DNA from: Aralia elata
Taxonomy: Eukaryota > Streptophyta > Magnoliopsida > Apiales > Araliaceae
Assembly: GCA_034770075.1 (NCBI GenBank)
Contig: CM068380.1
Coordinates: 41,261,402-41,325,401, forward strand
Length of the DNA: 64,000 nucleotides
Reading direction: 5' to 3'
The notes beneath the pieces were generated by a model. The model did no database searches and was not told the DNA's origin. It saw only the letters and a list, made by a program, of their open reading frames with translations. A program made the position numbers and the translations under genes. Shown here one piece after another: positions 35,601 through 47,004 of this stretch. How positions within the stretch are numbered: the stretch's first letter is position 1; each line of letters opens with the position of its first letter.

Positions 35601-36170
35601 TATTCTGTAGCCAGAGTAACCAGAGAGTCAACTAGCTATTATTTGACTCCTTTAGAAGTTATATTGTTCAGAGTCTACTTGACTATCAATTGTTCTAAAA
35701 GCAAATAATTGTTCTTGCTTCTGATAAATTTATATTGTTTGAATTCTCTTTCTATATTCTGATTCATCATGATATATCCTTTACTGTTGTATTTTAAACT
35801 TGCTGAGCAAACTCGTTGCTCATCCTTGCTATATCATGACTTTCATTGCAGCTAAACTCGAGACATCAGGAAAGGGCAAGGGTAAAGAAAAGACGAAGTG
35901 ATAGGCTTCACGTAAACTTGACTTTAGTTTATGTTTAGCGGTAAAATGCTTATTAATGAAATTTTAAACCCTGATTATTATTTAGGGTGTGTTTTTGTGT
36001 TATGTATTAAGGTTATTGTATCTTGGGACTAGTAACACATTTCTAATGAACAACATATGTTTGTTATATTCCGCATTTTAGTCAATGTATGTTGTTGGAG
36101 GTGAGTGTTGTTATTGGATTCGTGATGACCGGTCCGGGTAGTTGGAGACCCGAATGTTGGGGGCGTCACA
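32691..36170 (+). mobile_element. Second solo LTR of family II (3480 bp)
   Basis: It begins TGTAATGTCCAGG and ends GGGGGCGTCACA. It is collinear with 2449-6594 but shorter, mainly in the AT-rich tandem array. The flanks aacag (32686-32690) and aatag (36171-36175) form a target duplication with one mismatch. The paired TATA-like sites are kept near 33499 and 33695. ORFs such as 33132-33383 are not conserved against the other family member. Confidence 0.9.
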
Positions 36171-37090
36171 AATAGTACTTACACGTGTATGTGCATAAAA
36201 ATACATATTTTCAACAATTATTAAACAACTCATCAAAAGAGAAAAATTATTGATAATGTTTGATCAATAATTATTCTTTCAAGGATAATAACTGTCATTA
36301 AAAGTTCGAAATATAATTAAAACAAGCAAGAAAAATGTCTATAATTATATTTACAACAACAGTATAAAATTTAACGACATTATCGACAACATACACAAAT
36401 GTAATAAATTTAAAAGCCATACCTAAAATAATTTAGGTGGGGAGGTAAACTAACAATTGATTCCTTCTAAAAAGTTTGGTGGATGTGTTGGGTTTTTTTT
36501 TAAAAAAAAAACAAAATACCACATTATAGTGTCATTCACAAGTACAAAGTTCGATGAACGTACATTAAAATTGTGGTTATTCATGATATCCTTCAACAAA
36601 CATAGATATATTAACCGAAAAAACTGAAAATTGGACCATAATCTATGTAATTGACTTTAAATCACTTGACTCCGTTGTTAGAGTAACAAGAGAATTGTTA
36701 TTTTCACAAATAAAAATTGATATTTTCACGAAATCTCTCACATAAGTGTGAGACTTATTTACTATTTATGTGGGATAAACCTTGTGAAAACTATAAAGTG
36801 CAAGTGCACAAATGGCAAAATGTGGATTGCATTAATATTTTCCACAGAAATAAAACACAACATATGATATCAGAGTCAACTTTCGAAAATTAAAATTGGT
36901 TATGTGATCGAGTTTGTCGGAAAATAAGAACATGAACAAAACGAGTATTATCCTATAATGGACAGATGAGATAACTGGAGGCAGAACACGAAAGCAACTG
37001 TTACCCATCAAACTATCAACTTATAAAAGCTTAGAACAAAAACCGATCCGATGAACTGATAGTCGACTCTTAATCAATTAATGTAAGAGG
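36171..37090 (+). other. Unclassified sequence, weak retroelement-like junction
   Basis: A string tatgatatcagagtc near 36862 resembles a degenerate Met primer binding site after about 200 bp of LTR-like sequence (gtgagacttatttact). No gag or pol follows. This is low-quality sequence near a contig end. Confidence 0.25.
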
Positions 37091-38150
37091 TAACTCGCTT
37101 CTCAATGTGGGAAAAACTTCCGCGGTCGAGTCTCCATCCATTCCAGTCGACCCCGACCGACACACCCTCATGTCCCATCATCTTTCATCTCCTCCTCTAT
37201 TAAATCCACTCAAATCCTCTCTTGATTTTTGGCGACTCCCTAATCTTCAATCTTATCATCAGACGGACGTGAGAGTTCCCATCACTATTAATCTCTCTCT
37301 TCCATCAGACCGAGTGAATTTATTTGTGTTTAACTTCGGCGCAGACTCCCCATGGCTCTATATCTTCGGGTGATTTCAGCGCAATATTTGTGTTACTCAC
37401 AGTTCATACTTTTTCCATCATGGGGGGCTTATATATGATAACACATTTTGTGAGGATATCACCAAAACCAAAGCTTCGAGTATTGTTTTTCTTCCCTTCC
37501 TGAAAATAGGATTACCTTATCACAAGATAGAGTTAGGAGTAATTTACACATCCCTTTCCTCTCTTCGCAGGTACCTTTCAATTATATTCTATTTCTAGGC
37601 GTTTACTTTTTTATAGATATAGAGTTGCCAGATTTTCGATGTGGTCCATCTGGATACCAAGCCTACTTTTGGAGTAGCTATGAAAATCGGTCTGCATTAA
37701 GAATTGTGTCTAGGAGGTTATGTTCAATATTAAGACTTTCGAGACGATAATAATATATTGATTGATGATAAGCGAACAAAAGGTGGTTTTATGAGAGTGA
37801 ACATTTGGTTTAAGAAGATAAACCGATAATGTAACAATCCAGCTCTGCCGACTAAAGCCAATTCCTTGAACTCTCTTCTGAACTACCTGCTCATTGATTC
37901 GTAATTTTAACTTAAACCTTTCTCATCTTAAGATCTCTCTAATAATCCTATGGGTTTTATTTTCATTATTCCAATTTCAATTGCATATATCAGTATGCAC
38001 CATGACTGAGAAGACCCCTTTAAGGAAGCCGTCTAATAAGTTGGCCATTTCACAGTGGTCTATATTTCTTATTCATTTTTTTTATTTTAATTATTTAGTT
38101 AGTTTCCTGTATAATTCAACTAATTGTATAATTGCCATTCTATAATTTCC
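37091..38150 (+). other. Possible 5' end of an unidentified gene
   Basis: A CT-rich stretch (37107-37380) looks like a plant leader. At 38002 an ATG preceded by a pyrimidine-rich tract and atatatcag (acceptor-like) opens MTEKTPLRKPSNKLAISQ, after which the frame turns AT-rich. I do not recognise this start. The surrounding consensus is error-prone, and no further exon is found before the gap. Confidence 0.25.
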
Positions 38151-38470
38151 TGCTTCCTGATTGATCGTTTATGTGGGTTCTCAGTTATGCAATTGGTGGT
38201 TACCTTTTTTATTAATGTGAGTAATTATATAGCATGCCAAGTATAAATTCAACTCCATGTTAAACGAGAAAGAGGCCAAACTAAAGCCAGGTATTGGAGA
38301 GCAAAAGATTTTAAATATATCAATATAAAGATGCAAATTGTTACGAGAATTATGTATAAGCGTTGGATAATGAATTTTAGAAATTGGTAGTGATAACAGA
38401 AGCTGTTTCTACTTTATTTCAACTTAACAAACACAAACACTTAGAATTTGTTATGTGAAATTTTTGTGGA

Positions 38471-39215
38471 AAGTATTGAAGTTGGCATTATGGAGTATTA
38501 ATAGGATGTAACTCGATTTTGCTAAATTTTATACACGAATGATTGCTCATATTTTTAAGGGACTAATAGAAGGCTTCCCCTTTACTCCCATTCAGCTCCA
38601 TGGAATTCAATATGACAAGGAGAAATTTTACCATGGAAGAGGATCAGTTAATATGTTCATTTCATAGTTACAATAGCTATTACTTTGGCATTCAGATTGC
38701 AGTTCACCATATATACTCCTAATTAATCATTTAAGGTGTAGATGGAAGCGAGAAAATTGTTGCTAACATTATATTTGTACTGTGGTTTATATTGTTGATT
38801 ATTCTTTCATAGCATTGTGAGTTGTAAATACATGTAAAGGTTAGACCTTAGAATATAGTTTATGATAGAATTTGTCAAAATCATGAAGATTGGCTTTAGT
38901 ATTAAAAGGTGTAAACATCGGATTTGCTAAATTTTCACGAAGGATGGTTCATATTTAAGGGACCTCATATAAGGCTTCCCTACGCCTTCACTCATGAATT
39001 CAAACATGCATGGGAAATTTACATTGGAAGAGATCGTGTTAATTGTTCTATTACATACATAGCTTACTGCATTTAGATTGCTAAGTACCATATATACTCA
39101 TATTAATCATTTAGTTTCAGATGCAGAAAAGTTTTTGCACATTATATTTGTACTGGTTATATTGTTGATTATTTCTTGATTGAGTTAACTACACGTTTAA
39201 GGTAGACCTGGAGTG
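38471..39215 (+). repeat. Two diverged tandem units of about 340-400 bp
   Basis: Unit 1 (about 38471-38876) and unit 2 (about 38877-39215) share in order ttgctaaatttt, aaggcttccc, accatatatactc, acattatatttgtactg and attgttgatta. The many small indels between them look like a mix of real divergence and consensus error. Confidence 0.7.
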
Positions 39216-39853
39216 TTAATATCATTTTAGAATTTTATATTCTATATATGTTTTCTTTTTTGGGTCTTTATGCTCTATTTTTCTTCTTTTAATGGTTTAA
39301 TTGTTGTTAATACTTTATGTAAAGACCTTGCATGTAAGTTCAGGTTTAGGATTAGGGGGGGGGGTAATCTATATTCACACTCACTTAGTTTATTCTTTAG
39401 ATACATGATAAGGAAAAACATAAGTTTAGAGGGCGGTTTCTAACTTATCAATAAGTTTTTTTAATTGTTTGCTTCATGTATAATAGGAAACTTACATTTT
39501 GTCTAGGAAAAAAGTTCTTACTTCATTTACAATCTCCCTACAAAAGTAAAAATAATTCTAATTATTTATTGTTTTAAGAGGGTCAATTTTAGGACATTAT
39601 TTTGGAATAACATTAATGGGAATAATGGTTAATTGTGATGCGAATTGCTAATAAGGAATCGCAACTCGAATCGTAAATAGAATGTGAATTTTACTATTTT
39701 TGTCTTGAGGTAATTGTGAAAGCTCCTATGTTGTGTTGCTCTTAATTTGGTCGTTGATTTAAACACAGAAAAAAGCTTTGAAAGTAGACTTTGGAAAGTT
39801 AGGTATGAAAATACATGAACTGCTAAATAACAGTTGTTTAATAGGACTAATAC
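39216..39853. other. Non-coding sequence, no gene seen
   Basis: AT-rich, with a G10 run near 39356. No ORF with a domain. Confidence 0.5.
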
Positions 39854-41268
39854 TGTTTTGGTTGGTGAGTTCCCGATTCCTTGGCATGTATGGAATGGAA
39901 TGACTTAAGGAATGGAAATTGGCTTATAGGAATGGAATGGTAATGGTCATCTCTCATTTTTATGTTTTGGTTTGTTTCTTCATTCCGTCTCTAGGAATAG
40001 AATCACCATTTGTACTTTAGGTGTTGTTGGCTTTACATTGTATTACATTATGAATATAATGTGAACTTTGATTTTTTTTCTTTTTTTATATTTACTACTA
40101 ACTTATAAAAATGAATGGAATGAAAAAATTAAATTAAAATAGAACTAAAAGAACATCTTCGCTATAGAAAAATATTTTTTTTATATTTTTATGCATTTAT
40201 ACAATTCAAATTAAACACTTTTCATGACATGATTTTTTTTTTTAAAAAAAAAGCCTTGATGAACAGAAATAAGGGAACTAATAATAATCAAATAAGTTGT
40301 TTACCAATAAGTTATTGCAATAAGCCGTTTACTCAATAATAATAACAATAACGTTATTTAACCAATAAGCCGTTTTACCAAATAAGTTGTTTCAAATAAT
40401 AAGTTGTTTACCAATAATAAGGACTTAATAAGCTATTTAAATAAGTTGTATACCCTAATAAGCTATTTACCAATAAAGTTGTTTTAAATAATAAGTTGTT
40501 TTACTATTAATAAACTATTTTATCAATAATTAAAGCTATTTAAATAATAGTTTGTTTACAATAAGCTGTTTTAAATAATAAGTTGGATTACCAATAAGTT
40601 GTTTGCCAATAATAAGTTGTTTACCAATAATAACTTGTTTACTAATAAAGATGGTTAAATAATAAGTTGTTTTGCCTTAAGTTGATTAAATAATCAGTTG
40701 TTAATTATTAAAAAGTTATTTACCAATAAGTTGTTATTTACCAATAATAAGCTATATTAAATAATAAGTTGTTTACCAATTAAGCTGTTTTAAATAATAA
40801 GTTGTTTTACCAATAAAATGTTTAAATAAGTTATTTACCAATAATAAGCTATTTGAATAATAAGTTGTTTACTAATAATAATTGTTTTGAATAATAAGTT
40901 GTTTAACAATTATAAGTTGTTTAAATAAGTTGTTTTACCAATAATAAGCAGTTTGAATAATAAGTTGTTTACCAATAATAAGTTGTTTATCAATAATAAT
41001 AAGTAGTTTACTAATAAGCTTTATTATATTTCAGATAAGACTGTTTAACCAATAATAAAAATGAATGAAAGCAGAAGGGAATGATAATAAAACCCACCTA
41101 TTTAAGAAGGGAATGGAAAATAATATTTCAGATAGGAATGGGAATAACTAAAGGAATGGAATGCCCATTCCAAACTGACTAACCAAACATGTTTGTAGTC
41201 ATTCCAGAAGGAATGGTCATTCCGATTTCCCAGCTCATTCCAATTCCATTCTCACCTAACCAAACACA
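39854..41268. mobile_element. Non-autonomous TIR element filled with aataagttgttt repeats
   Basis: The left end tgttttggttggtgag matches the reverse complement of the right end, tgtgtttggttaggtgag. Inside each end are facing ggaatgg/ccattcc motifs. The centre (about 40260-41060) is a degenerate tandem array of aataagttgttt-acc-aataataagc-type units of 18-22 bp. No transposase and no clear target duplication were found. Confidence 0.6.
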
Positions 41269-41516
41269 ACATAAGTAGTAATGTGAGAAATGAAAATTTA
41301 TTCATCCATGAAATGATTTTGTACTTTCAGTAGTAGTTATAAATAAATGCTTGTGAAATTTAGATTTTATGTTGTGTATAGAATATTGTTCTTGCAAAAT
41401 TAATGTATATGCAAAGAAAAGCCATGAAAGTTAGGTACGAAGGTTGAACTGCTAACTATAAACTATAGCTGTTTAATAGAATATGTAGTAATGTGAGAAA
41501 TGAAAAATATATTCAT
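41269..41516 (+). repeat. Short tandem repeat running into the gap
   Basis: The string gtagtaatgtgagaaatgaaaa occurs at about 41277 and again at about 41485, giving a period near 208 bp. The second unit is cut by the gap. A related block precedes the TIR element (about 39770-39850). Confidence 0.6.
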
Positions 41517-41616
41517 NNNNNNNNNNNNNNNNNNNNNNNNNNNNNNNNNNNNNNNNNNNNNNNNNNNNNNNNNNNNNNNNNNNNNNNNNNNNNNNNNNNN
41601 NNNNNNNNNNNNNNNN
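41517..41616. other. Assembly gap of exactly 100 N
   Basis: Exactly 100 unknown bases, a conventional scaffolding placeholder and not a measured distance. Sequence before it belongs to the distal left copy. Sequence after it starts abruptly inside the retroelement RNase H domain. Confidence 0.99.
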
Positions 41617-43628
41617 TGTGCTTATGGCAGAACAGTAAGGTCATTGCGTATGCCTCCGCGACAATTAAAGGATTATCGAAAAATGATATTTTGACCCATG
41701 ATTTGGAGTTAGCTGTCGGTACGTGTTTGCTTTGAAGATTTGGAGGCACTATCTCTATGGGGAGAAATGTGAGATATAACACAGACCATAAAAGTCTGAA
41801 GTATATTTTCACACAGAAGGATTTAAATATGCGTCAGAGATGATGGTTGTGTAGATTGATTAAATAACTAGTATTACGAAATCCTATACCATCCCAAGAA
41901 AAGCTAATGTGGTTACTGACGACCAAAGACATAAACGGGGAACCACTCCCCGCCTTAAGCAGAAAGGGTAAGGAGAAGTTGTCATTCGTTAACTGCTCAG
42001 GATGAAGCTCATATCATAAATAAGCGAAATTAACAGTTAGATGTGACATATCCCAAGGGAATTGGAAGGAAAATTATTCACCAAATGGAGACCCGTCCAA
42101 TCTTGGTAGATAAAGTGAAGGAAGCACAACTCCAGGATGAGAAGTGTGAAAAAATACAAGAAGAAAGTATCTGAAAGGGAGGAACTAAAATTTAAAAGTC
42201 GATGCTGAAAGGATTGTTAAGATTCGAAGGAAGAGTTTTGGGTTCACGCCAGTTACCAAAATTCCAGAGAGGGAAATATTAAATGAAGCTCATAGCTCGA
42301 GGTATCCCAATTCACAACCGGGAAGTAACGAAAATGTACCAAGATCTTCGACAACGATTTCTGGTGGCCAAATATTAAAAAGGGAGTGTTGCCGAATGTG
42401 TTTACAAAGTGCTTAACATACCCAGAAGGTCAAAGCAAAGCATTCAAAGGAACCAAGTGGGTTGTTTGCAGGCCATTGGAAATACTAGAAATGAAAATGG
42501 GAGGCATATTGTGATAGATTTTTCGTGGTAGGTCCTTCCAACTTCTCAAAAGGGTTGATGACGGCGATATAGTTTTATCGTGGACCAACTGACAGAAATC
42601 AAACCACATTTCTTTCTTGCCGATCAAAGATTAGATTTAATTTAGATCAATTGGCAAAATTGTTATGTTAAGGAGATTGTTTCAAGACACGCAAGAACGG
42701 TGTTACTGGTGTCAATTGTGGTCGGACCGGAAAATCCGCGATTAACATCTAATTTCTGGAAAGAGACTTGCAAGAACACGTTGGGAACACAGTTGAGAAT
42801 AGAGCAAAACATACCATCCTCAAACCGATGGCCAGAGGGAAAGAACGATCCAGACATTGGAGGAATATGTTGAGAGCCTTGTGTTATGGATTTTTAAAGG
42901 AAAATTGGGACGACCATTTACCTCTAGTTGAGTTTGCCTATAATAATAGCTATCACATAAGTATTGGTATGCAGCGTTTACGAAGCGTTGTACGGAAGAA
43001 AGTGCAGAACTCCCATTATGCTGGGATGAAGTTGGTGAACCATCCCGACATGTTAGGTTACCTGAACTGATGCATAACAAAACTGCAGAGATCATCAAGG
43101 TGATAAGAGCCAGATTGTTTTGGTTGCTCAAGATAAGACCAAAAGAAGGTATGCCGATCAGCACCGACAGAAGCGAGAATTTTTGAGGTCCGGAAGTTTT
43201 GTTTTCTTGAAAGTATCTCCCTGGAATGGGAAGATAAGATTTGTAAAAAAAGAAAAACTGGAGTCCGATGTTTATTGGACCCTATTGAAGTGGCTGAGGG
43301 AATATAGGTGAAGTTAGCGTATGAGGTAGCTTTACCTCCAAAGTTAGAAATATATTCACAATGTTTTTTCAATTTCGGTGCTACGTGTCGTATAAGTCTA
43401 ATTAATAAAACATGTTATAGAGTATGAACAGTTTGCAAGTTGAGAAAGATTTGTCTTAATGAAGAAGTTCCTATTCAGATAATTGACAGGAAAGAAACAA
43501 GTTTTCAGAAATAAGGTAATACCTTCCTGTTAAGGTAATATGGAGAAACCACAAACCGCTGAAGGAAGGCTACGTGGGAACTCGAAGATAAGAAATGAGG
43601 CTAAATTATCTTGAGTTATTTTTTATTT
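41617..43628 (+). pseudogene. pol: Second copy of pol 3' half (RNase H to chromodomain), error-laden
   Basis: It is collinear with 10721-12582: RNase H from the GCVLMQ region, integrase and chromodomain. Small insertions occur roughly every 10-30 bases (for example tatggcagaac for tatgcagaac at the start), so no long frame survives. Stops inherited from the left copy are also present. The 5' part of the element is absent because the contig begins here. It should not be read as an independent element. Confidence 0.93.
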
Positions 43629-43744
43629 AATTCCATGTATTGCGATTCTGGGGACATAATCCTTGTAAGGAGGGGAGAACGTAACAGATGTGTTAATTGT
43701 GTCGTGATTCTAGGAATAACATAATCCTTTTAAAAAGGGAAGGA

Positions 43745-46700
43745 TGTAACAAATGTGATTTTTGTAAATAGATTAAAAATATTTATCGAATTAAATAAAT
43801 ATTTTTTGTTAGAATATTTATTAAAAAATAATAAATGTTTTGATAGAAATTATTATGGAATAATTTATATTTTTAAGTATGAAATGATATTAAGTGAAAT
43901 TGATGATAAGCAATTTTTATAATTGGTGCGTATTTTATTAACGCGAGTGTAATGATAATATTCTAATTTAATTAAATAATTTACAATTAGAGGATTAATG
44001 ATTTATTAAATAAAATGATAATGTATGGTTGGCTAAAATAGAAATTATAATTTTATTTAGTAAGGTTTAATCTTTGCCATTATTAATAAAATAAGGTTTA
44101 AATTTTCAAATTTAAGTGTGACAAGTGTATCATATTATAAGGAAATTATAAAAAATTAATGAAGTTAAATTAGGTTAGCCAAACAGGGCCTTAGACCGCT
44201 TCCATTCCATACAGCTAGAACCGTTGGTTTGTATAAAACTGATTAGCACAAATTAGAATATACGTGATATTTGTCAGTTAAGTTCTATAAAAGCCTAAGA
44301 AAAATAGAAAAGGTGAGAGAAATAGAAGGAAGAAGAGGTTCTTTGTGAAAATTGAGAAGAAGCTCTGAAGAAATTTAGGAAGATAGAAGGAGATTAATTC
44401 AAAGCTCTCCTTATCATTCATCTAGCTATAACTAAAGAAGAAACATAGACGGTAATAATCTAGTTTAATAAGTTCTTAAGTGTAGTATCACTTTCTCAAA
44501 AGTTACTTCTCTATAATTGGTTTTGGTTGGCTAATTTTGTTAAGTGTAACTATTTGTCATATGTTTAAATAGGTGTTGGTATAAATCCTGTTAGTAACTA
44601 GCATTTATAAATGAATTTTTGGTGTAGTTAAAAATCCATGTAATACATGTTTTAGAAAGAGGTAAATTTGAGTTTTGTTGTTATATATATGGTATGGCTT
44701 GTTTTTTGGGAGTCAAAATTGACTAGGAATTCATGTAGAGAATCTGTAAATTGATGGTTAGATTATTTGTAGTAACTTTGAGAAACGAAATCATAATGCA
44801 AATTGTAATTGAATCAAAATGGATGTAAAACGAATTTCGGAGTGAATGATTTCGCTAAATATTTATTTAAATATGAAAAATAGAGCATAAAACATTAGAA
44901 TTTTGAGGTCCTTTTAGTTTTGGTTATTTGAAGTTTTCTGAAATGTTGAAATGGTTTTGGTAGATGTTTTAGTTTTTGTGTTTATTAAGTTTTAAAACAT
45001 TTTGAGATTGGCTAATTTGGAACCCTCATAAGTGAAGAATGTTATGGATTAATGTAAGAAATCAAGTGTTCTTGCGCTTCGCAACTGGAAAAAAAATTGA
45101 TTTTGCAGGTCAGGCGACTGCCCGACTAGTCCCCCAGCGTTGTAGTGGCCCAGTTAATAAAATGTGTCTGCCAGGGTCGCCGCCGAGTAACAGAATCAGA
45201 TCCTCAGTTGTTGAGCTTTTAAAATGTAACAGGCTTAGGAGATGCTAAGAATTTAGTTTTTATTCCTGAATGAATTTAGTGAAGTTTTAAAGACATTTGT
45301 AATAAGGGCACTAATTATTAGGTTGTAAGTTCGACAAAGATTACGTTTTATAGGTTGAAGATATAACTAAGTATATATTATGAAAAATCAATTAATTTCG
45401 ATATTGTAGAGAAATTGAGAAGGTCATCCAAAAATGTTATGTTTGTGTACTATATTTTTGGAGTAGGGAAGTTCAGATTCCATGAAATATGAATAATAAA
45501 GATATTCAGAACTTGAGTACCCAAGGTTATAATATTTTAAACTAAAATAGAAAACTAAACCAACTAAAGTTAAGTTTTAAATGTGACTAATTGGTATTAG
45601 TGTAATTCCTAATGAATATTAATGGTAGGGTATTTTGAAGAAACGTGAGTTAGTAATTGTATAGCTAACAGCACGAGGCAAGTTTACTAAACTCCACTTT
45701 TTTCATTGATGCGGCCGAGTTCTCTAATCTTGGCTATCTATTATCTCAAGCGAGGTTTTCCTATAATGTTCAATGCTTATATATTGATTGTTGAGCTTTC
45801 TTCTAGACTTTTTCAAAGTGCGTTAGTTTAATGTCTTCATTTGTGCGAAATCATTGTATTTTAAATATCGTTAAAATTCCACATTTTGCAAAGGTTTATA
45901 TTATTATGTTGATATCAGAACTGTTACTTGGCTAGTAAACTACCTTTTGATTCAAATTAGGCCATAGTATGGGTGAAGTCATTCTACAAATCTAGAATTT
46001 CCATAGAATGCTAAATCTAAACCAAAACTTCCTTTTGGTGCGGATTCTAAATCAATCAAAGCTGAGAATCGAAACCAACCTTAACTATAGGGATTAATAC
46101 TACGCAAATAGGCGTTAAAATATTTGTGCACACTATATGGTCTGTACGAAATGGCTGTAATCCCCACCCGGAGTACGAGATGGATGGTGCATATAGTTAT
46201 ATAAGATCTGTTAAAAAGGTTTATACAGTTAGAGATAACTTGCTAACCTAGACATAGTTTCATGGTCTTGTGACCCTCAGGATGGTAACTTTTAATCTTG
46301 TGTTTTCTAATCTTGATTTCAAAAGCCGAAGATTTTATATTAGAGCTTATCAGTTCTTGACTACTGTTGACAGATTTTAAGAAAGAATTAAATTATTCAC
46401 CTGAAATCTATTTAACTAATTGTTTCTATGTTATTATTGTTTATCTGTTACACCTGGTGGCCAATTGTTTTGCATCACCCTTGCATAAAATATTACAGCT
46501 AAGAAATGAGAGGTCCTGATGAGCCGTCCACTGAAGCAAGAGGCAAAGACAAGGACAAGATGAGCAAATAATGAAGAATAATTTACTTTTATTTTATTAA
46601 AAAAAAAGCTTATGTAATTGAGATTTATTTAATTATTTATTATGTTTTATTCCGCAAAATGAATGTAATTAAAGGTTAAGATGACCTGAGATTTTTAAAC

Positions 46701-46854
46701 TAGAGATGTAATCCTTTAATGGGAGTATTGTTTATTAAGTTTATTATTGTTTATTTCCTTTATTGTGGGTAGTTAGATATGAATGTAATGAGATATGTGA
46801 GCACCAGATCTGTGGAATTGAAGTACCAATCGGATTTGGGGTGAGTGGATCACA
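43745..46854 (+). repeat. Second copy of the chromovirus 3' LTR, inflated
   Basis: It is collinear with 12693-15469 but about 330 bp longer through scattered insertions. The polypurine tract precedes it at about 43732-43744. The flanking spacer 46855-47004 matches 15470-15608. Confidence 0.92.
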
Positions 46855-47004
46855 GTGGTTCGTACAGCCCGGATCGTTCTAGTAATGGTTTATGGATGGA
46901 ACATCAATGACACCCTTGACTCCTTTGCTTATATATGAAGCGGTTGTTAGAGTTTGTATATAACGCGCAACATGCAATCAAATTAACATAAATAACAGTG
47001 AAAG

